Positions 1-6,014 of a stretch of DNA of 7,714 nt are shown piece by piece. The notes beneath the pieces are model-generated. The model searched no databases, was not told the origin of the DNA, and worked only from the letters and a program-made list of their open reading frames with translations. The DNA lies in the NCBI GenBank assembly GCA_964648045.1, contig CAZYNU010000038.1:1-7714 (forward strand), given 5' to 3'. This stretch comes from JAGOUB01 sp964648045 (lineage in GTDB: Bacteria > Patescibacteriota > Gracilibacteria > Peribacterales > Peribacteraceae). Each line of letters begins with the position of its first letter. Within the stretch, counting starts at the first letter, position 1. The position numbers were made by a program, and so were the translations under genes.

Positions 1-55
1 CGCGCCAAAGCCCCTCCACCTCGGCCCCGTGGCGCGACACCGCTCGACGGCTTGT

Positions 56-475
56 TTAACTGTCTCTCCTTTCCCAGCTAAATACGCCAAGGAATTTAAT
101 CGTCTTACCAGTATCGACTAATTTTGACATGTAGAGGGCAACAATTCCCACTGAAACGAGGGCTACAGCCTGGCTAGAAATTTGATGTCTGATAAAGACA
201 TCAAATATGACTACAAGGAAAATTAAGCATGAAACCATATTTGTCAGCCCAAATGCTGCCAACATATGGCTGACGATGGTGGATAAAAAAGTGTTAATGA
301 AATTGCTGAATACGAATTCAACGAACGGGACCTTTTTCTCACTTATATCGTTGTCGTGGATCCATTTTCGGGGGACTGTTTTCCAAACGCAGCCCGTCAT
401 GAAAATGGCTAAAAGCGTCAGAAGAATCCAATTATTTACAAAGAATGTAATAATCAGTTCATTTGTAGAAGGCAT
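56..475 (-). CDS. Hypothetical small multi-pass membrane protein (139 aa)
   Basis: I do not recognise the family. The 139-residue product has a hydrophobic helix at about residues 7-28, a polar and charged loop (about 31-50, with WKTVPRKW and a DNDISEKK stretch), then hydrophobic stretches at about 52-76, 79-95 and 99-118. This suggests three or four membrane passes and a short polar tail ending WERRDS. The gene is about 39% GC, while the neighbouring genes are GC-rich, which suggests recent acquisition or weak constraint. An in-frame TAG lies just upstream, so the ATG at 475 is the earliest start. The only purine run (GAAGG) almost touches the ATG, too close for a normal ribosome-binding site. 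The gene begins about 30 bases beyond the rplY terminator, so it probably has its own promoter. Size and topology would also fit a holin-like protein, but no motif supports that. Confidence 0.6.
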   Translation of the reverse strand: MPSTNELIITFFVNNWILLTLLAIFMTGCVWKTVPRKWIHDNDISEKKVPFVEFVFSNFINTFLSTIVSHMLAAFGLTNMVSCLIFLVVIFDVFIRHQISSQAVALVSVGIVALYMSKLVDTGKTIKFLGVFSWERRDS

Positions 476-481
476 ACCTTC

Positions 482-487
482 ATTCTA
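482..487 (-). promoter_or_regulatory. Candidate -10 box for the small membrane gene
   Basis: TAGAAT on the minus strand matches TATAAT at five of six positions and ends six bases before the ATG at 475. Initiation about seven bases downstream would fall on the start codon itself, giving a leaderless message. This agrees with the absence of a usable ribosome-binding site. No convincing -35 is present; the position 17 bases upstream reads CTTTTT and lies in the rplY terminator. Confidence 0.25.
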
Positions 488-502
488 TGCCTTTTAAGAG
501 CA

Positions 503-529
503 CAAAAAAGAGGGCCGAAGCCCTCTTTT
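503..529 (-). terminator. Rho-independent terminator downstream of rplY
   Basis: A perfect 10-bp stem (506-515 pairs with 520-529) closes a four-base loop. On the minus strand the loop is UUCG flanked by C and G, the very stable cUUCGg tetraloop, and the hairpin is followed by a run of six T. It begins 20 bases after the rplY stop codon. On the plus strand the same hairpin also ends in TTTT, so it may stop transcription both ways. Confidence 0.88.
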
Positions 530-548
530 GATTGGCGATAGGGGATGA

Positions 549-1211
549 TCACTTCTTCTCCTCTTCCTTCTTCTCGCCTTCGGCGGCCGGAGCGGCAGCG
601 CCTTCGGCGCCAGCGGCAGCAGCCTCGCCTTCGGCGGGGGTAGCGGGAGTCTCTTCGACTTCGACGCGCTTCTCCTGGATGAGGGCCAGCATGGTGTCGG
701 GCTCCTCGAGGATGGTCACGCCCTTGGGCACTGCGAGAGCGGCGACGGTGAGAGTGGAGTGCAAGTCGGTGAGCGAGCTGACGTCGAGCACGAACTCCTT
801 CGGCAGGGCCGTCGGGAGGCAGCGGACAGTGACGTGGTCGAGCGGCGTCACGAGGATACCGGCAAAGTTCTTCACGGCCGGGGCCTCGCCGTGGATGTGC
901 ACGGGCACGGGCACCTCAATCTCCTTGGTGAGGTCGACGGCGTAGAAGTCGACGTGGATGACCTTGTCGGTGACGGGGTGCACCTGCACGCCGTGGAAGA
1001 GCACGGGCACCTTCTTGCCGGCCAGATCGAGCTCGACGAGGGTGTTCTCGCCGGCCTTGGCGTAGGCGCGGGTGACAGCGGCTTCATCGCAATCGAAGGA
1101 AGCGGTCTCGGTCTTGTAGCCGTAGACGACGCCGGGCACGCGGCCCGAGCGGCGGAGGGCGTTGACCTTAGTGGCCGAATCGCGGGTGTTGGCGGAGAGA
1201 GTGAGTTCCAT
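549..1211 (-). CDS. rplY: Large-subunit ribosomal protein L25 (Ctc/TL5 form)
   Basis: L25 binds 5S rRNA in the large ribosomal subunit; the long form is also called Ctc or TL5. The 220-residue product has the N-terminal 5S-binding domain at about 1-92, including RRSGRVPGVVYG (20-31) and HVDFY (86-90). The C-terminal TL5/Ctc beta domain follows at about 98-180, with IHGEAPAVKNFAGIL at 106-120. The tail from about 183 is low-complexity, alanine- and glutamate-rich, and ends in a lysine/glutamate cluster; such variable charged tails are common in this family. The ATG at 1211 fits the family N-terminus (MELTLSANTR). No Shine-Dalgarno sequence precedes it, but a promoter-like pair sits immediately upstream. 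It is a single-gene unit bounded by the hppA terminator on one side and its own terminator on the other. Confidence 0.96.
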   Translation of the reverse strand: MELTLSANTRDSATKVNALRRSGRVPGVVYGYKTETASFDCDEAAVTRAYAKAGENTLVELDLAGKKVPVLFHGVQVHPVTDKVIHVDFYAVDLTKEIEVPVPVHIHGEAPAVKNFAGILVTPLDHVTVRCLPTALPKEFVLDVSSLTDLHSTLTVAALAVPKGVTILEEPDTMLALIQEKRVEVEETPATPAEGEAAAAGAEGAAAPAAEGEKKEEEKK

Positions 1212-1220
1212 GGGGCCCGG

Positions 1221-1249
1221 AGAGTACGGGAATGAAGCCAGGGGGTCAA
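1221..1249 (-). promoter_or_regulatory. Putative promoter of rplY
   Basis: On the minus strand TTGACC (1249-1244, five of six matches to TTGACA) is separated by exactly 17 bases from TACTCT (1226-1221), which keeps the TAnnnT skeleton of a -10 box. Only nine bases lie between this box and the ATG at 1211. Transcription starting about seven bases downstream would leave a leader of about two bases, consistent with the missing Shine-Dalgarno sequence. The site lies after the hppA terminator, where an rplY promoter is expected. Confidence 0.5.
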
Positions 1250-1320
1250 GCGCAGTCGACTCCGCCGGATAGCCCTATGGTGCCCCATATCGGCGCATTG
1301 GGGCAATTCTCCTCTTGTAG

Positions 1321-1352
1321 AACGAAAGAACCCGCCGGAAGGGCGGGTTCTT
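1321..1352 (-). terminator. Rho-independent terminator downstream of hppA
   Basis: A perfect 11-bp GC-rich stem (1326-1336 pairs with 1342-1352) has a five-base loop. On the minus strand it is followed by a T-rich stretch (the hairpin ends TTCTT and continues TCGTT). It lies about 25 bases after the hppA stop codon and before the rplY promoter. Confidence 0.9.
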
Positions 1353-1377
1353 GGGGTTCCGAGGGGGAACGCGGCTC

Positions 1378-2844
1378 TCAGATGAACAGCGTGGCCAGGG
1401 CCAGCGTGAGCGTCGAGAACAGCTTGATGAGCACGTGCAGGCTCGGGCCGGCCGTGTCTTTGAAGGGGTCGCCGACGGTGTCGCCGGTGACAGCGGCCTG
1501 GTGGGCCGGACTCTTCTTGCCGCCCAGGTACCCGGTCTCAATGAGTTTCTTGGCGTTGTCCCAGGCGCCACCGGCGTTGTTGAGGTAGCAGGCCATGATC
1601 ATGCCGACGATCGTGCCGACGATGAGGAAGCCGGCGACGGCCTCGGCGCCGATACCCTGCGTCTTGAAGATGAGGCCGACGAGGATTGGGGCGGCGATGG
1701 CCACGATGCCCGGCAGGATCATCTCGCGCAGTGCGCTCTTGGTGGCGATGTCCACGGCGGCGGCGTAGTCGGGCTCCTCGGTGCCGGCCATGATGCCGGT
1801 CTTTTCGCGGAACTGGCGGCGGACCTCCTCCACGATCACGCCGGCGGCGCGGCCCACGGCGCGCACCGTCAGCGAGGTGAAGAAGAAGATCGTCATGGCG
1901 CCCAGGAAGCCGCCGATGAAGACGGGGATCTTGGTGATATCGACGGCGGCGAGGTTCACTTCGGCCTGGTAGGCGGAGAAGAGCAGGAAGGCGGCGAGGG
2001 CGGCCGAACCGACGGCGTATCCCTTCGTGAGAGCCTTCGTGGTGTTACCTGTGGCGTCCAGCTCGTCGGTGACATTGCGGACGGCCTCGGGGCTGTTGGA
2101 CATTTCAACGATGCCGCCGGCGTTATCGGTGATGGGGCCGAACATGTCCATGGCCAGGATGTAGCCGACCGCGGCGAGCATACCCATGGTGGCCACGGCC
2201 GTGCCGTAGAGGCCGCCCTGCGGAATGCCGGTCTGCTCACCGAACCAGAACGAGAAGAAGAGGGCGGCGCAGACGGACAGGACGGAGAGCAGCGTGGACT
2301 CCATGCCGATGGCCGTGCCGGCGATGATGTTCGTGGCGTGGCCAGTGGCCGACGCGTCGGCGATGGACTTTACCGGGCGGTAGTCTTTGCCAGTGTAGTA
2401 ATCGGTCAGATAGACGAAGGCGATCGAGGCGGCCACACCGGTGAGACCGGCGCCGGCGAACCACATCCAACCGTTCGTACCCGTGTTAAGGAGCCAGTAG
2501 CAGCAGCCAACGAGGGCGATGCTGGTGACGACGGTCGTCAGCCAGAAGCCCTTGAGCATGGATTGCATCGGTGTCTCCTTTCCCTTGTGGCGAACCACCA
2601 GCACGCCGCCGATGGAGGCGACGAGGCCGATGGCGCCGAGGATAAGCGGGAACAGCACGCCCTTCATGCCGAACTGGGCATAGAGAACCACACCGAGCAC
2701 CATGGCGCCGACGTTCTCGGCGACGATGGACTCGAAGAGGTCGGCGCCGCGGCCGGCGCAGTCGCCGACGTTGTCACCCACGAGGTCGGCGATGACGGCA
2801 GGGTTGCGGGGATCGTCCTCGGGGATGCCGGCCGATTTTGCCAA
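1378..2844 (-). CDS. hppA: Membrane-bound H+-pyrophosphatase, C-terminal part (after frameshift)
   Basis: This is the larger part of an integral-membrane pyrophosphatase, which hydrolyses cytoplasmic PPi and pumps protons out. The frame opens at a TTG inside the gene, so it is a continuation and not an independent start. Counting from that TTG, family signatures are AGIPEDDPRNPA (5-16), GDNVGDCAGRGADLFES (23-39), GPITDNAGGIVEMS (236-249), and near the end YLNNAGGAWDNAKK and a TGDTVGDPFKDTAGPS motif. Many hydrophobic helices lie between them. GNTTKALTKG (266-275) carries Lys (270) and Thr (273) where K+-dependent enzymes have Ala and Gly; by the established family rule this marks the K+-independent class, which are H+ pumps. 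The stop is TGA with a terminator just beyond. Together with the upstream part the protein would be about 695-715 residues, normal for bacterial members. Confidence 0.93.
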   Translation of the reverse strand: MAKSAGIPEDDPRNPAVIADLVGDNVGDCAGRGADLFESIVAENVGAMVLGVVLYAQFGMKGVLFPLILGAIGLVASIGGVLVVRHKGKETPMQSMLKGFWLTTVVTSIALVGCCYWLLNTGTNGWMWFAGAGLTGVAASIAFVYLTDYYTGKDYRPVKSIADASATGHATNIIAGTAIGMESTLLSVLSVCAALFFSFWFGEQTGIPQGGLYGTAVATMGMLAAVGYILAMDMFGPITDNAGGIVEMSNSPEAVRNVTDELDATGNTTKALTKGYAVGSAALAAFLLFSAYQAEVNLAAVDITKIPVFIGGFLGAMTIFFFTSLTVRAVGRAAGVIVEEVRRQFREKTGIMAGTEEPDYAAAVDIATKSALREMILPGIVAIAAPILVGLIFKTQGIGAEAVAGFLIVGTIVGMIMACYLNNAGGAWDNAKKLIETGYLGGKKSPAHQAAVTGDTVGDPFKDTAGPSLHVLIKLFSTLTLALATLFI

Positions 2845-3514
2845 CGAGATCGGCGCCCACGTCAGCGGCCTTGGTGTAGATGCCGCCGCCGAGCTGGGCG
2901 AAGAGCGCGACGAAGCTGGCGCCGAAGCCGTACCCGACGATGAGGCCGGGGACGGTGGCGGCCTCGAGGCCGAGGTAGAGGTGGTAGAAGAGGAACAGTC
3001 CGCCCAGTCCGATAATGGAGAGGGAGAGGATCACGATGGCTGAGACGGTGCCGCTGCGGAGAGACATCTTGAGGGCTGCGTTCAGGCTGTGCGTGGCGGC
3101 GGAGGCCGTCTTGAGGTTGGCCTTGGTGGCAACGACCATGCTCACGACGCCGGCGACGCCAGAAAAGAGTGCGCCAAGCAGGAATGAGGTCGAGAGGTGG
3201 ATGCCCGTCGAGGTCTCGCCAATCAGGGCGTGGCCGATGAACATCATGGCGCCCACGGCCACCGAGAGGATGGCGATGGTGAAGTACTGACGCTTAATGA
3301 AGGCGCGGGCACCGGTGTGGATGGCGCCGGCCACCTTCTGCATGGCGGCGGAACCGTCGCTACCACCTTTCACCTGTGCCCAGAAGGCCCAAGCAAAAAG
3401 CAGACAGACGGCCGCGATTACGGGCGCGAACCATTCGAGTAAGAGAGAGCTCGTCATACCAATAAAGGGGGAGGAAACGAGAGGTGCCGACCAGGCCGGC
3501 CGGCGTTGCCGCAC
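2774..3514 (-). CDS. hppA: Membrane-bound H+-pyrophosphatase, N-terminal part (before frameshift)
   Basis: This frame holds the start of the pump: a first membrane helix (SLLLEWFAPVIAAV and onward, about residues 23-46), then AGAIHTGARAFIKRQY, further helices, and the catalytic stretch AADVGADLVGK ending at Lys226. About five codons later the sequence is clearly out of frame (GRHPRGRSPQ) until a stop at 2774. The correct continuation, AGIPEDDPRN, is in the next frame. Two starts are possible. GTG at 3514 has a strong GGAGGAGG ribosome-binding site six bases away and gives a 19-residue arginine-rich extension. ATG at 3457 (MTSSLLLEW) matches the usual family N-terminus but has only a pyrimidine-rich leader. 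I favour GTG on the ribosome-binding site, with moderate confidence. Unless repaired by frameshifting, the product lacks most of the pump. Confidence 0.88.
   Translation of the reverse strand: MRQRRPAWSAPLVSSPFIGMTSSLLLEWFAPVIAAVCLLFAWAFWAQVKGGSDGSAAMQKVAGAIHTGARAFIKRQYFTIAILSVAVGAMMFIGHALIGETSTGIHLSTSFLLGALFSGVAGVVSMVVATKANLKTASAATHSLNAALKMSLRSGTVSAIVILSLSIIGLGGLFLFYHLYLGLEAATVPGLIVGYGFGASFVALFAQLGGGIYTKAADVGADLVGKIGRHPRGRSPQPCRHRRPRG
2830..2842 (-). other. hppA: Frameshift site inside the hppA catalytic motif
   Basis: On the minus strand the bases read GGC AAA ATC G then GCC GGC ATC CCC. The family sequence here is G-K-[VI]-E-A-G-I-P. Adding two bases after the lone G (to make GAG or GAA) restores GKIEAGIPEDD at exact family length. 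Removing one A from the AAAA run also restores the frame but gives GKSAGIP, which loses the motif glutamate and one residue. A two-base loss is therefore the simplest explanation, either a true mutation or a sequencing or assembly error. Confidence 0.9.
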
Positions 3515-3518
3515 TAGG

Positions 3519-3528
3519 CTCCTCCTCC
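3519..3528 (-). promoter_or_regulatory. Shine-Dalgarno sequence for the GTG start of hppA
   Basis: GGAGGAGGAG on the minus strand contains AGGAGG (3526-3521) placed six bases before GTG 3514-3512. It is the only textbook ribosome-binding site I find in the window, and it favours the upstream GTG over ATG 3457. The triplet repeat could also be chance purine bias. Confidence 0.45.
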
Positions 3529-3573
3529 GGTTTCAGGGAGTCAAGAGAGGCGTGATGCCGCGCCCGGATGCGC

Positions 3574-3579
3574 TACGAT
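3574..3579 (+). promoter_or_regulatory. Candidate -10 box at the uvrC start
   Basis: TACGAT matches TATAAT at four of six positions and overlaps the ATG at 3578. Initiation about seven bases downstream would fall at the in-frame GTG at 3587, again giving a leaderless message. In that case the true start would be GTG 3587 and not ATG 3578. No clear -35 is present. Confidence 0.25.
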
Positions 3580-5941
3580 GGTGGCCGTGTCTCGCTTGGA
3601 ACCCTCCTCGCCGGTTCTCCAGAAGCTCCGCAAGCGCATCGCCCAGGCGCCCACGCAGCCCGGCGTCTACCGTTGGCTGGGCAAGGACGGCGAGATTCTC
3701 TACGTCGGCAAGGCAAAAGATCTACGCCAGCGGCTGCGGAGTTATGTGGTGACCGGAGCCAAGCTTGGCCCGTGGAAGGAATCGCTCGTGCGTCAGGTGC
3801 AAGATTTTGACCTAACGGTGGTACGTACCGAACTGGAAGCGTTGGTGCTGGAAACCACCCTTATCAAACAACATCGGCCGAAATACAACGTCCTCATGAA
3901 GGACGGCAAAGACTACGTCTACGTCCGCATCAGTGCCGATACCTACCCCCGCATCGACGTGGTGCGCCGCATCGAGGATGACGGTGCGCAGTACTTTGGC
4001 CCCAAACCAGCCGCCTGGCAGGTCTACGAAGTGCTCGCCATCCTGCGCAAGCTCCATCGCTTTCGCACCTGCAAAATGGGCATCGAGCCGGTGGGCCAGG
4101 CAGACACGATTCCGCTGGAGGTGGAATGCATTCGTCGCGACCGTCCCGTGCCCTGCCTGGATTACCACATGGAACAGTGCGCGGCACCGTGCATTGGCAA
4201 CCTGACGCCTACGCAGTATCAGGCGCAGTGCATCGACCCGGTGGTGCGCTTCTGGAAAGGTGAGCTGGAGCCGGTGACGCAGCTTTTGAAGCAGCGCATG
4301 CAAGAGGCGGCCGCGCAAAAGCAGTTTGAGGCGGCCGCGCAGTTTCGTAACCAGCTTCAGCGCGTCACGTCTCTTGCTGAAGGGCAGGCCGTGTCGGATG
4401 CCTCGGGCGACGACGTGGATGCCATTGGCATCGCCCTGCTAACCGGGCGCTGCCAGGCCGTTCTGTATCAGAAGCGTGGCGGCAAGGTGACCAGTGAGGT
4501 GGCACTGGCGCTTTCGGGTCAGCCGGAAACACTAGCCGAGGTCTTGGAGCAGTTCCTGCCTCTCTACTACAGCGACAATCTCCCGCCGCCGCTCGTTCTC
4601 ATTCCCGAGGAGATCGCGAGTGCGTCTACGCTGGAGGCGTGGCTGACCGAGCGTGCTGGGCGGGTGGTGGAGCTGCGCGTGCCGGCACGCGGCCAGAAGA
4701 CTCAGCTGCTCGATTTGGCCATGGCGAATGCCAGGCAGAAGGTGACGCAGCAGGAGGCCAAGTGGGAGGCCGAAGCCCGCAACACCCAGTCGGCCGCCGA
4801 AGAGTTGCAGTCTCTACTCTCGTTGCCCAAGCCGCCGAGTCGTATCGAGTGCTACGACATCAGTCACCTGGGGGGCACCGAGACGGTAGGCAGCATGGTG
4901 GTATTCGAGAACGGCAAGCCGAAGAATGATCATTACCGTTCCTTCACGGTGCAGTCGCTTAAAAGCGGCGACGTCGACGATTATCGCTCGTTGCAAGAAG
5001 TGCTGCGCCGTCGACTGAGACATTTGACCGGCGGTACCAAGGGCGAGGTGGAGCGATGGGCTAAACAGGGCGTAATGATCCGCAAGGCGGTGAAAGCGGA
5101 TCAGCCCGAGATCGCTCGCTTGCGACGCGAGATATTCGACCGCGATACCGAGCCGACGATGTACAAAGAGACGGTGGTAGCCGCGCGAGGTGAGACGCTC
5201 GTGGGCATTGCCCGGCTGAGCGTGCTCGGCAAAGGCGTGCCAATGCTCCGTTCCCTCGCCGTGGTGCCCGAGGCACGTGGCGGCAAGCTTGGCCTCACGC
5301 TGGCCCGTTTTCTGCTCTCGAAGTCGAAGGCAAAGAAGGTCTATCTCTTTTGCGAGGAGGCCTTGCAAGGTTTCTATGCCGGCATGGGTTTCCGTCACAT
5401 CATCAAGCCGCCGGATGCCGTGTTGGAAATCGAGCGGGACTACCGGACGAAGTATCCGGATGAACCGTCGATGATGCCGATGGTCTGGCAGGCCGACGAG
5501 CACAAGGCCGACGTCTCGCTGCAGAGGAAGCCCGATATCCTTCTCATCGACGGCGGGCTGGGGCAGCTCCACGCGGTGGAGGCGGAGCTGCAACATGCTG
5601 GTCTGGAAGGCATCGCCCTCATCAGCTTGGCGAAGCGCGAAGAGGAAGTGTTCGCCCGGGGCAGCTCATCACCGCTGCCCATGACTGCCGACAGCCCTGC
5701 ACACATCTTGCTCCGCCGTTTGCGCGACGAGGCACACCGCTTCGCTAACCGTCACCGCGAAAGCCGTGCCAGTGCGCGCATGGTCGCCTCGCGCCTGCCC
5801 GACCTGCCGGGTATTGGGCCCGTGACGGCCCAAGCCTTGCTCAAAAAATTCGGCTCGCTCCAGGGCGCGCAGGCGGCGACCGACGAGCAGCTTCGCGAGA
5901 TCCTCTCGGCCGCACAATTGAAGGCGCTGCGCTCGGCGTGA
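3578..5941 (+). CDS. uvrC: Excinuclease ABC subunit C with embedded GNAT domain
   Basis: UvrC makes the two incisions flanking a DNA lesion after UvrA/UvrB recognition. All expected parts are present. The GIY-YIG nuclease has G29-V-Y, Y42-V-G, Arg50 and Glu92. Four cysteines (165, 193, 201, 205) match the family cysteine cluster. The UvrB-binding UVR segment spans about 237-270 (KQRMQEAAAQKQFEAAAQFR). The RNase H-like nuclease has Asp427 (CYDISH), Asp658 (IDGGLGQL) and His720 (EAHRF). A helix-hairpin-helix (LPGIGPVTAQALLKKFGS) follows near the C-terminus. At 787 residues it is well above the usual 600 or so. The excess lies mainly between Asp427 and Asp658, a gap of 231 residues compared with about 62-67 in Thermotoga and E. 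coli UvrC, and it contains a GNAT domain. The start could be ATG 3578 or an in-frame GTG at 3581 or 3587; none has a Shine-Dalgarno sequence. It is divergent from hppA and heads a plus-strand gene run. Confidence 0.97.
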   Translation: MVAVSRLEPSSPVLQKLRKRIAQAPTQPGVYRWLGKDGEILYVGKAKDLRQRLRSYVVTGAKLGPWKESLVRQVQDFDLTVVRTELEALVLETTLIKQHRPKYNVLMKDGKDYVYVRISADTYPRIDVVRRIEDDGAQYFGPKPAAWQVYEVLAILRKLHRFRTCKMGIEPVGQADTIPLEVECIRRDRPVPCLDYHMEQCAAPCIGNLTPTQYQAQCIDPVVRFWKGELEPVTQLLKQRMQEAAAQKQFEAAAQFRNQLQRVTSLAEGQAVSDASGDDVDAIGIALLTGRCQAVLYQKRGGKVTSEVALALSGQPETLAEVLEQFLPLYYSDNLPPPLVLIPEEIASASTLEAWLTERAGRVVELRVPARGQKTQLLDLAMANARQKVTQQEAKWEAEARNTQSAAEELQSLLSLPKPPSRIECYDISHLGGTETVGSMVVFENGKPKNDHYRSFTVQSLKSGDVDDYRSLQEVLRRRLRHLTGGTKGEVERWAKQGVMIRKAVKADQPEIARLRREIFDRDTEPTMYKETVVAARGETLVGIARLSVLGKGVPMLRSLAVVPEARGGKLGLTLARFLLSKSKAKKVYLFCEEALQGFYAGMGFRHIIKPPDAVLEIERDYRTKYPDEPSMMPMVWQADEHKADVSLQRKPDILLIDGGLGQLHAVEAELQHAGLEGIALISLAKREEEVFARGSSSPLPMTADSPAHILLRRLRDEAHRFANRHRESRASARMVASRLPDLPGIGPVTAQALLKKFGSLQGAQAATDEQLREILSAAQLKALRSA
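5075..5431 (+). other. GNAT acetyltransferase domain embedded in UvrC
   Basis: Residues about 500-618 of UvrC read as a full GNAT fold: an opening beta strand and helix (MIRKAVKADQPEIARLRR), a central strand (ETLVGIARLSVL), and the acetyl-CoA-binding motif A (LRSLAVVPEARGGKLGLTLA). A late motif B-like FYAGMGF follows at the end of the domain. The pyrophosphate loop reads R-G-G-K-L-G, so it departs from the canonical R/Q-x-x-G-x-G/A at the fourth position. Polar linkers flank the domain (about 487-499 and 619-648). The reading frame is open throughout, with UvrC sequence on both sides, so this is an in-frame insertion and not a misassembly of two genes. Resemblance is to generic or N-acetylglutamate-synthase-type GNATs; the acceptor substrate cannot be inferred. 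Confidence 0.85.
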
Positions 5942-5976
5942 AGTGCAATCGGAAAGAAGTGAGATCGTCGTCCGTC

Positions 5977-6014
5977 TATGCTACCGTCGGTCTGTTTCTT
6001 TTCCCCTCTCTCCC
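5977..6014 (+). promoter_or_regulatory. Candidate -10 box and pyrimidine-rich leader of the YtxH-like gene
   Basis: TATGCT (5977-5982) matches TATAAT at four of six positions. The 24 bases directly before the ATG at 6015 are almost all C and T, with one G. There is no Shine-Dalgarno sequence. If the box is used, the transcript would start near 5989 with a short polypyrimidine leader, a type of sequence that ribosomal protein S1 can bind. No -35 match is visible. Confidence 0.25.

Noticed and set aside
207..497. Plus-strand frame opposite the orphan membrane gene
   Set aside because: The minus-strand product has a coherent membrane topology, whereas this one has no consistent helices or motif and would run into the terminator region.
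532..1235. Plus-strand open frames opposite rplY
   Set aside because: They mirror the L25 gene and have low-complexity Ser/Ala or Val/Gly/Asp products with no family resemblance.
2834..2842. Programmed +1 frameshift on A-AAA in hppA
   Set aside because: The slip would yield GKSAGIP, one residue short and missing the catalytic Glu, and no stimulatory element or slow codon is evident. A lost dinucleotide explains the data better.
1351..2943. Long plus-strand open frame (530 codons) opposite hppA
   Set aside because: It is the antisense of clearly conserved pyrophosphatase sequence, and its product is an artefactual Gly/Asp/His/Glu/Ala-rich string with no domain. GC-rich genes commonly leave such frames open.
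3539..3544. TTGACT on the minus strand as an hppA -35 box
   Set aside because: No TAnnnT box lies 15-19 bases downstream, and that spacing would place the -10 over the ribosome-binding site for the GTG start.
4304..4341. 14-base direct repeat (24-base period) in uvrC, each copy with a NotI-type palindrome
   Set aside because: It encodes the repeated EAAAQ of the helical UVR segment; the repeat is explained by coiled-coil periodicity and GC-rich codon choice.
4814..5596. 260-codon minus-strand frame opposite uvrC, including the GNAT part
   Set aside because: The plus strand has continuous conserved UvrC and GNAT motifs across the same bases; the minus-strand product has no recognisable motif.
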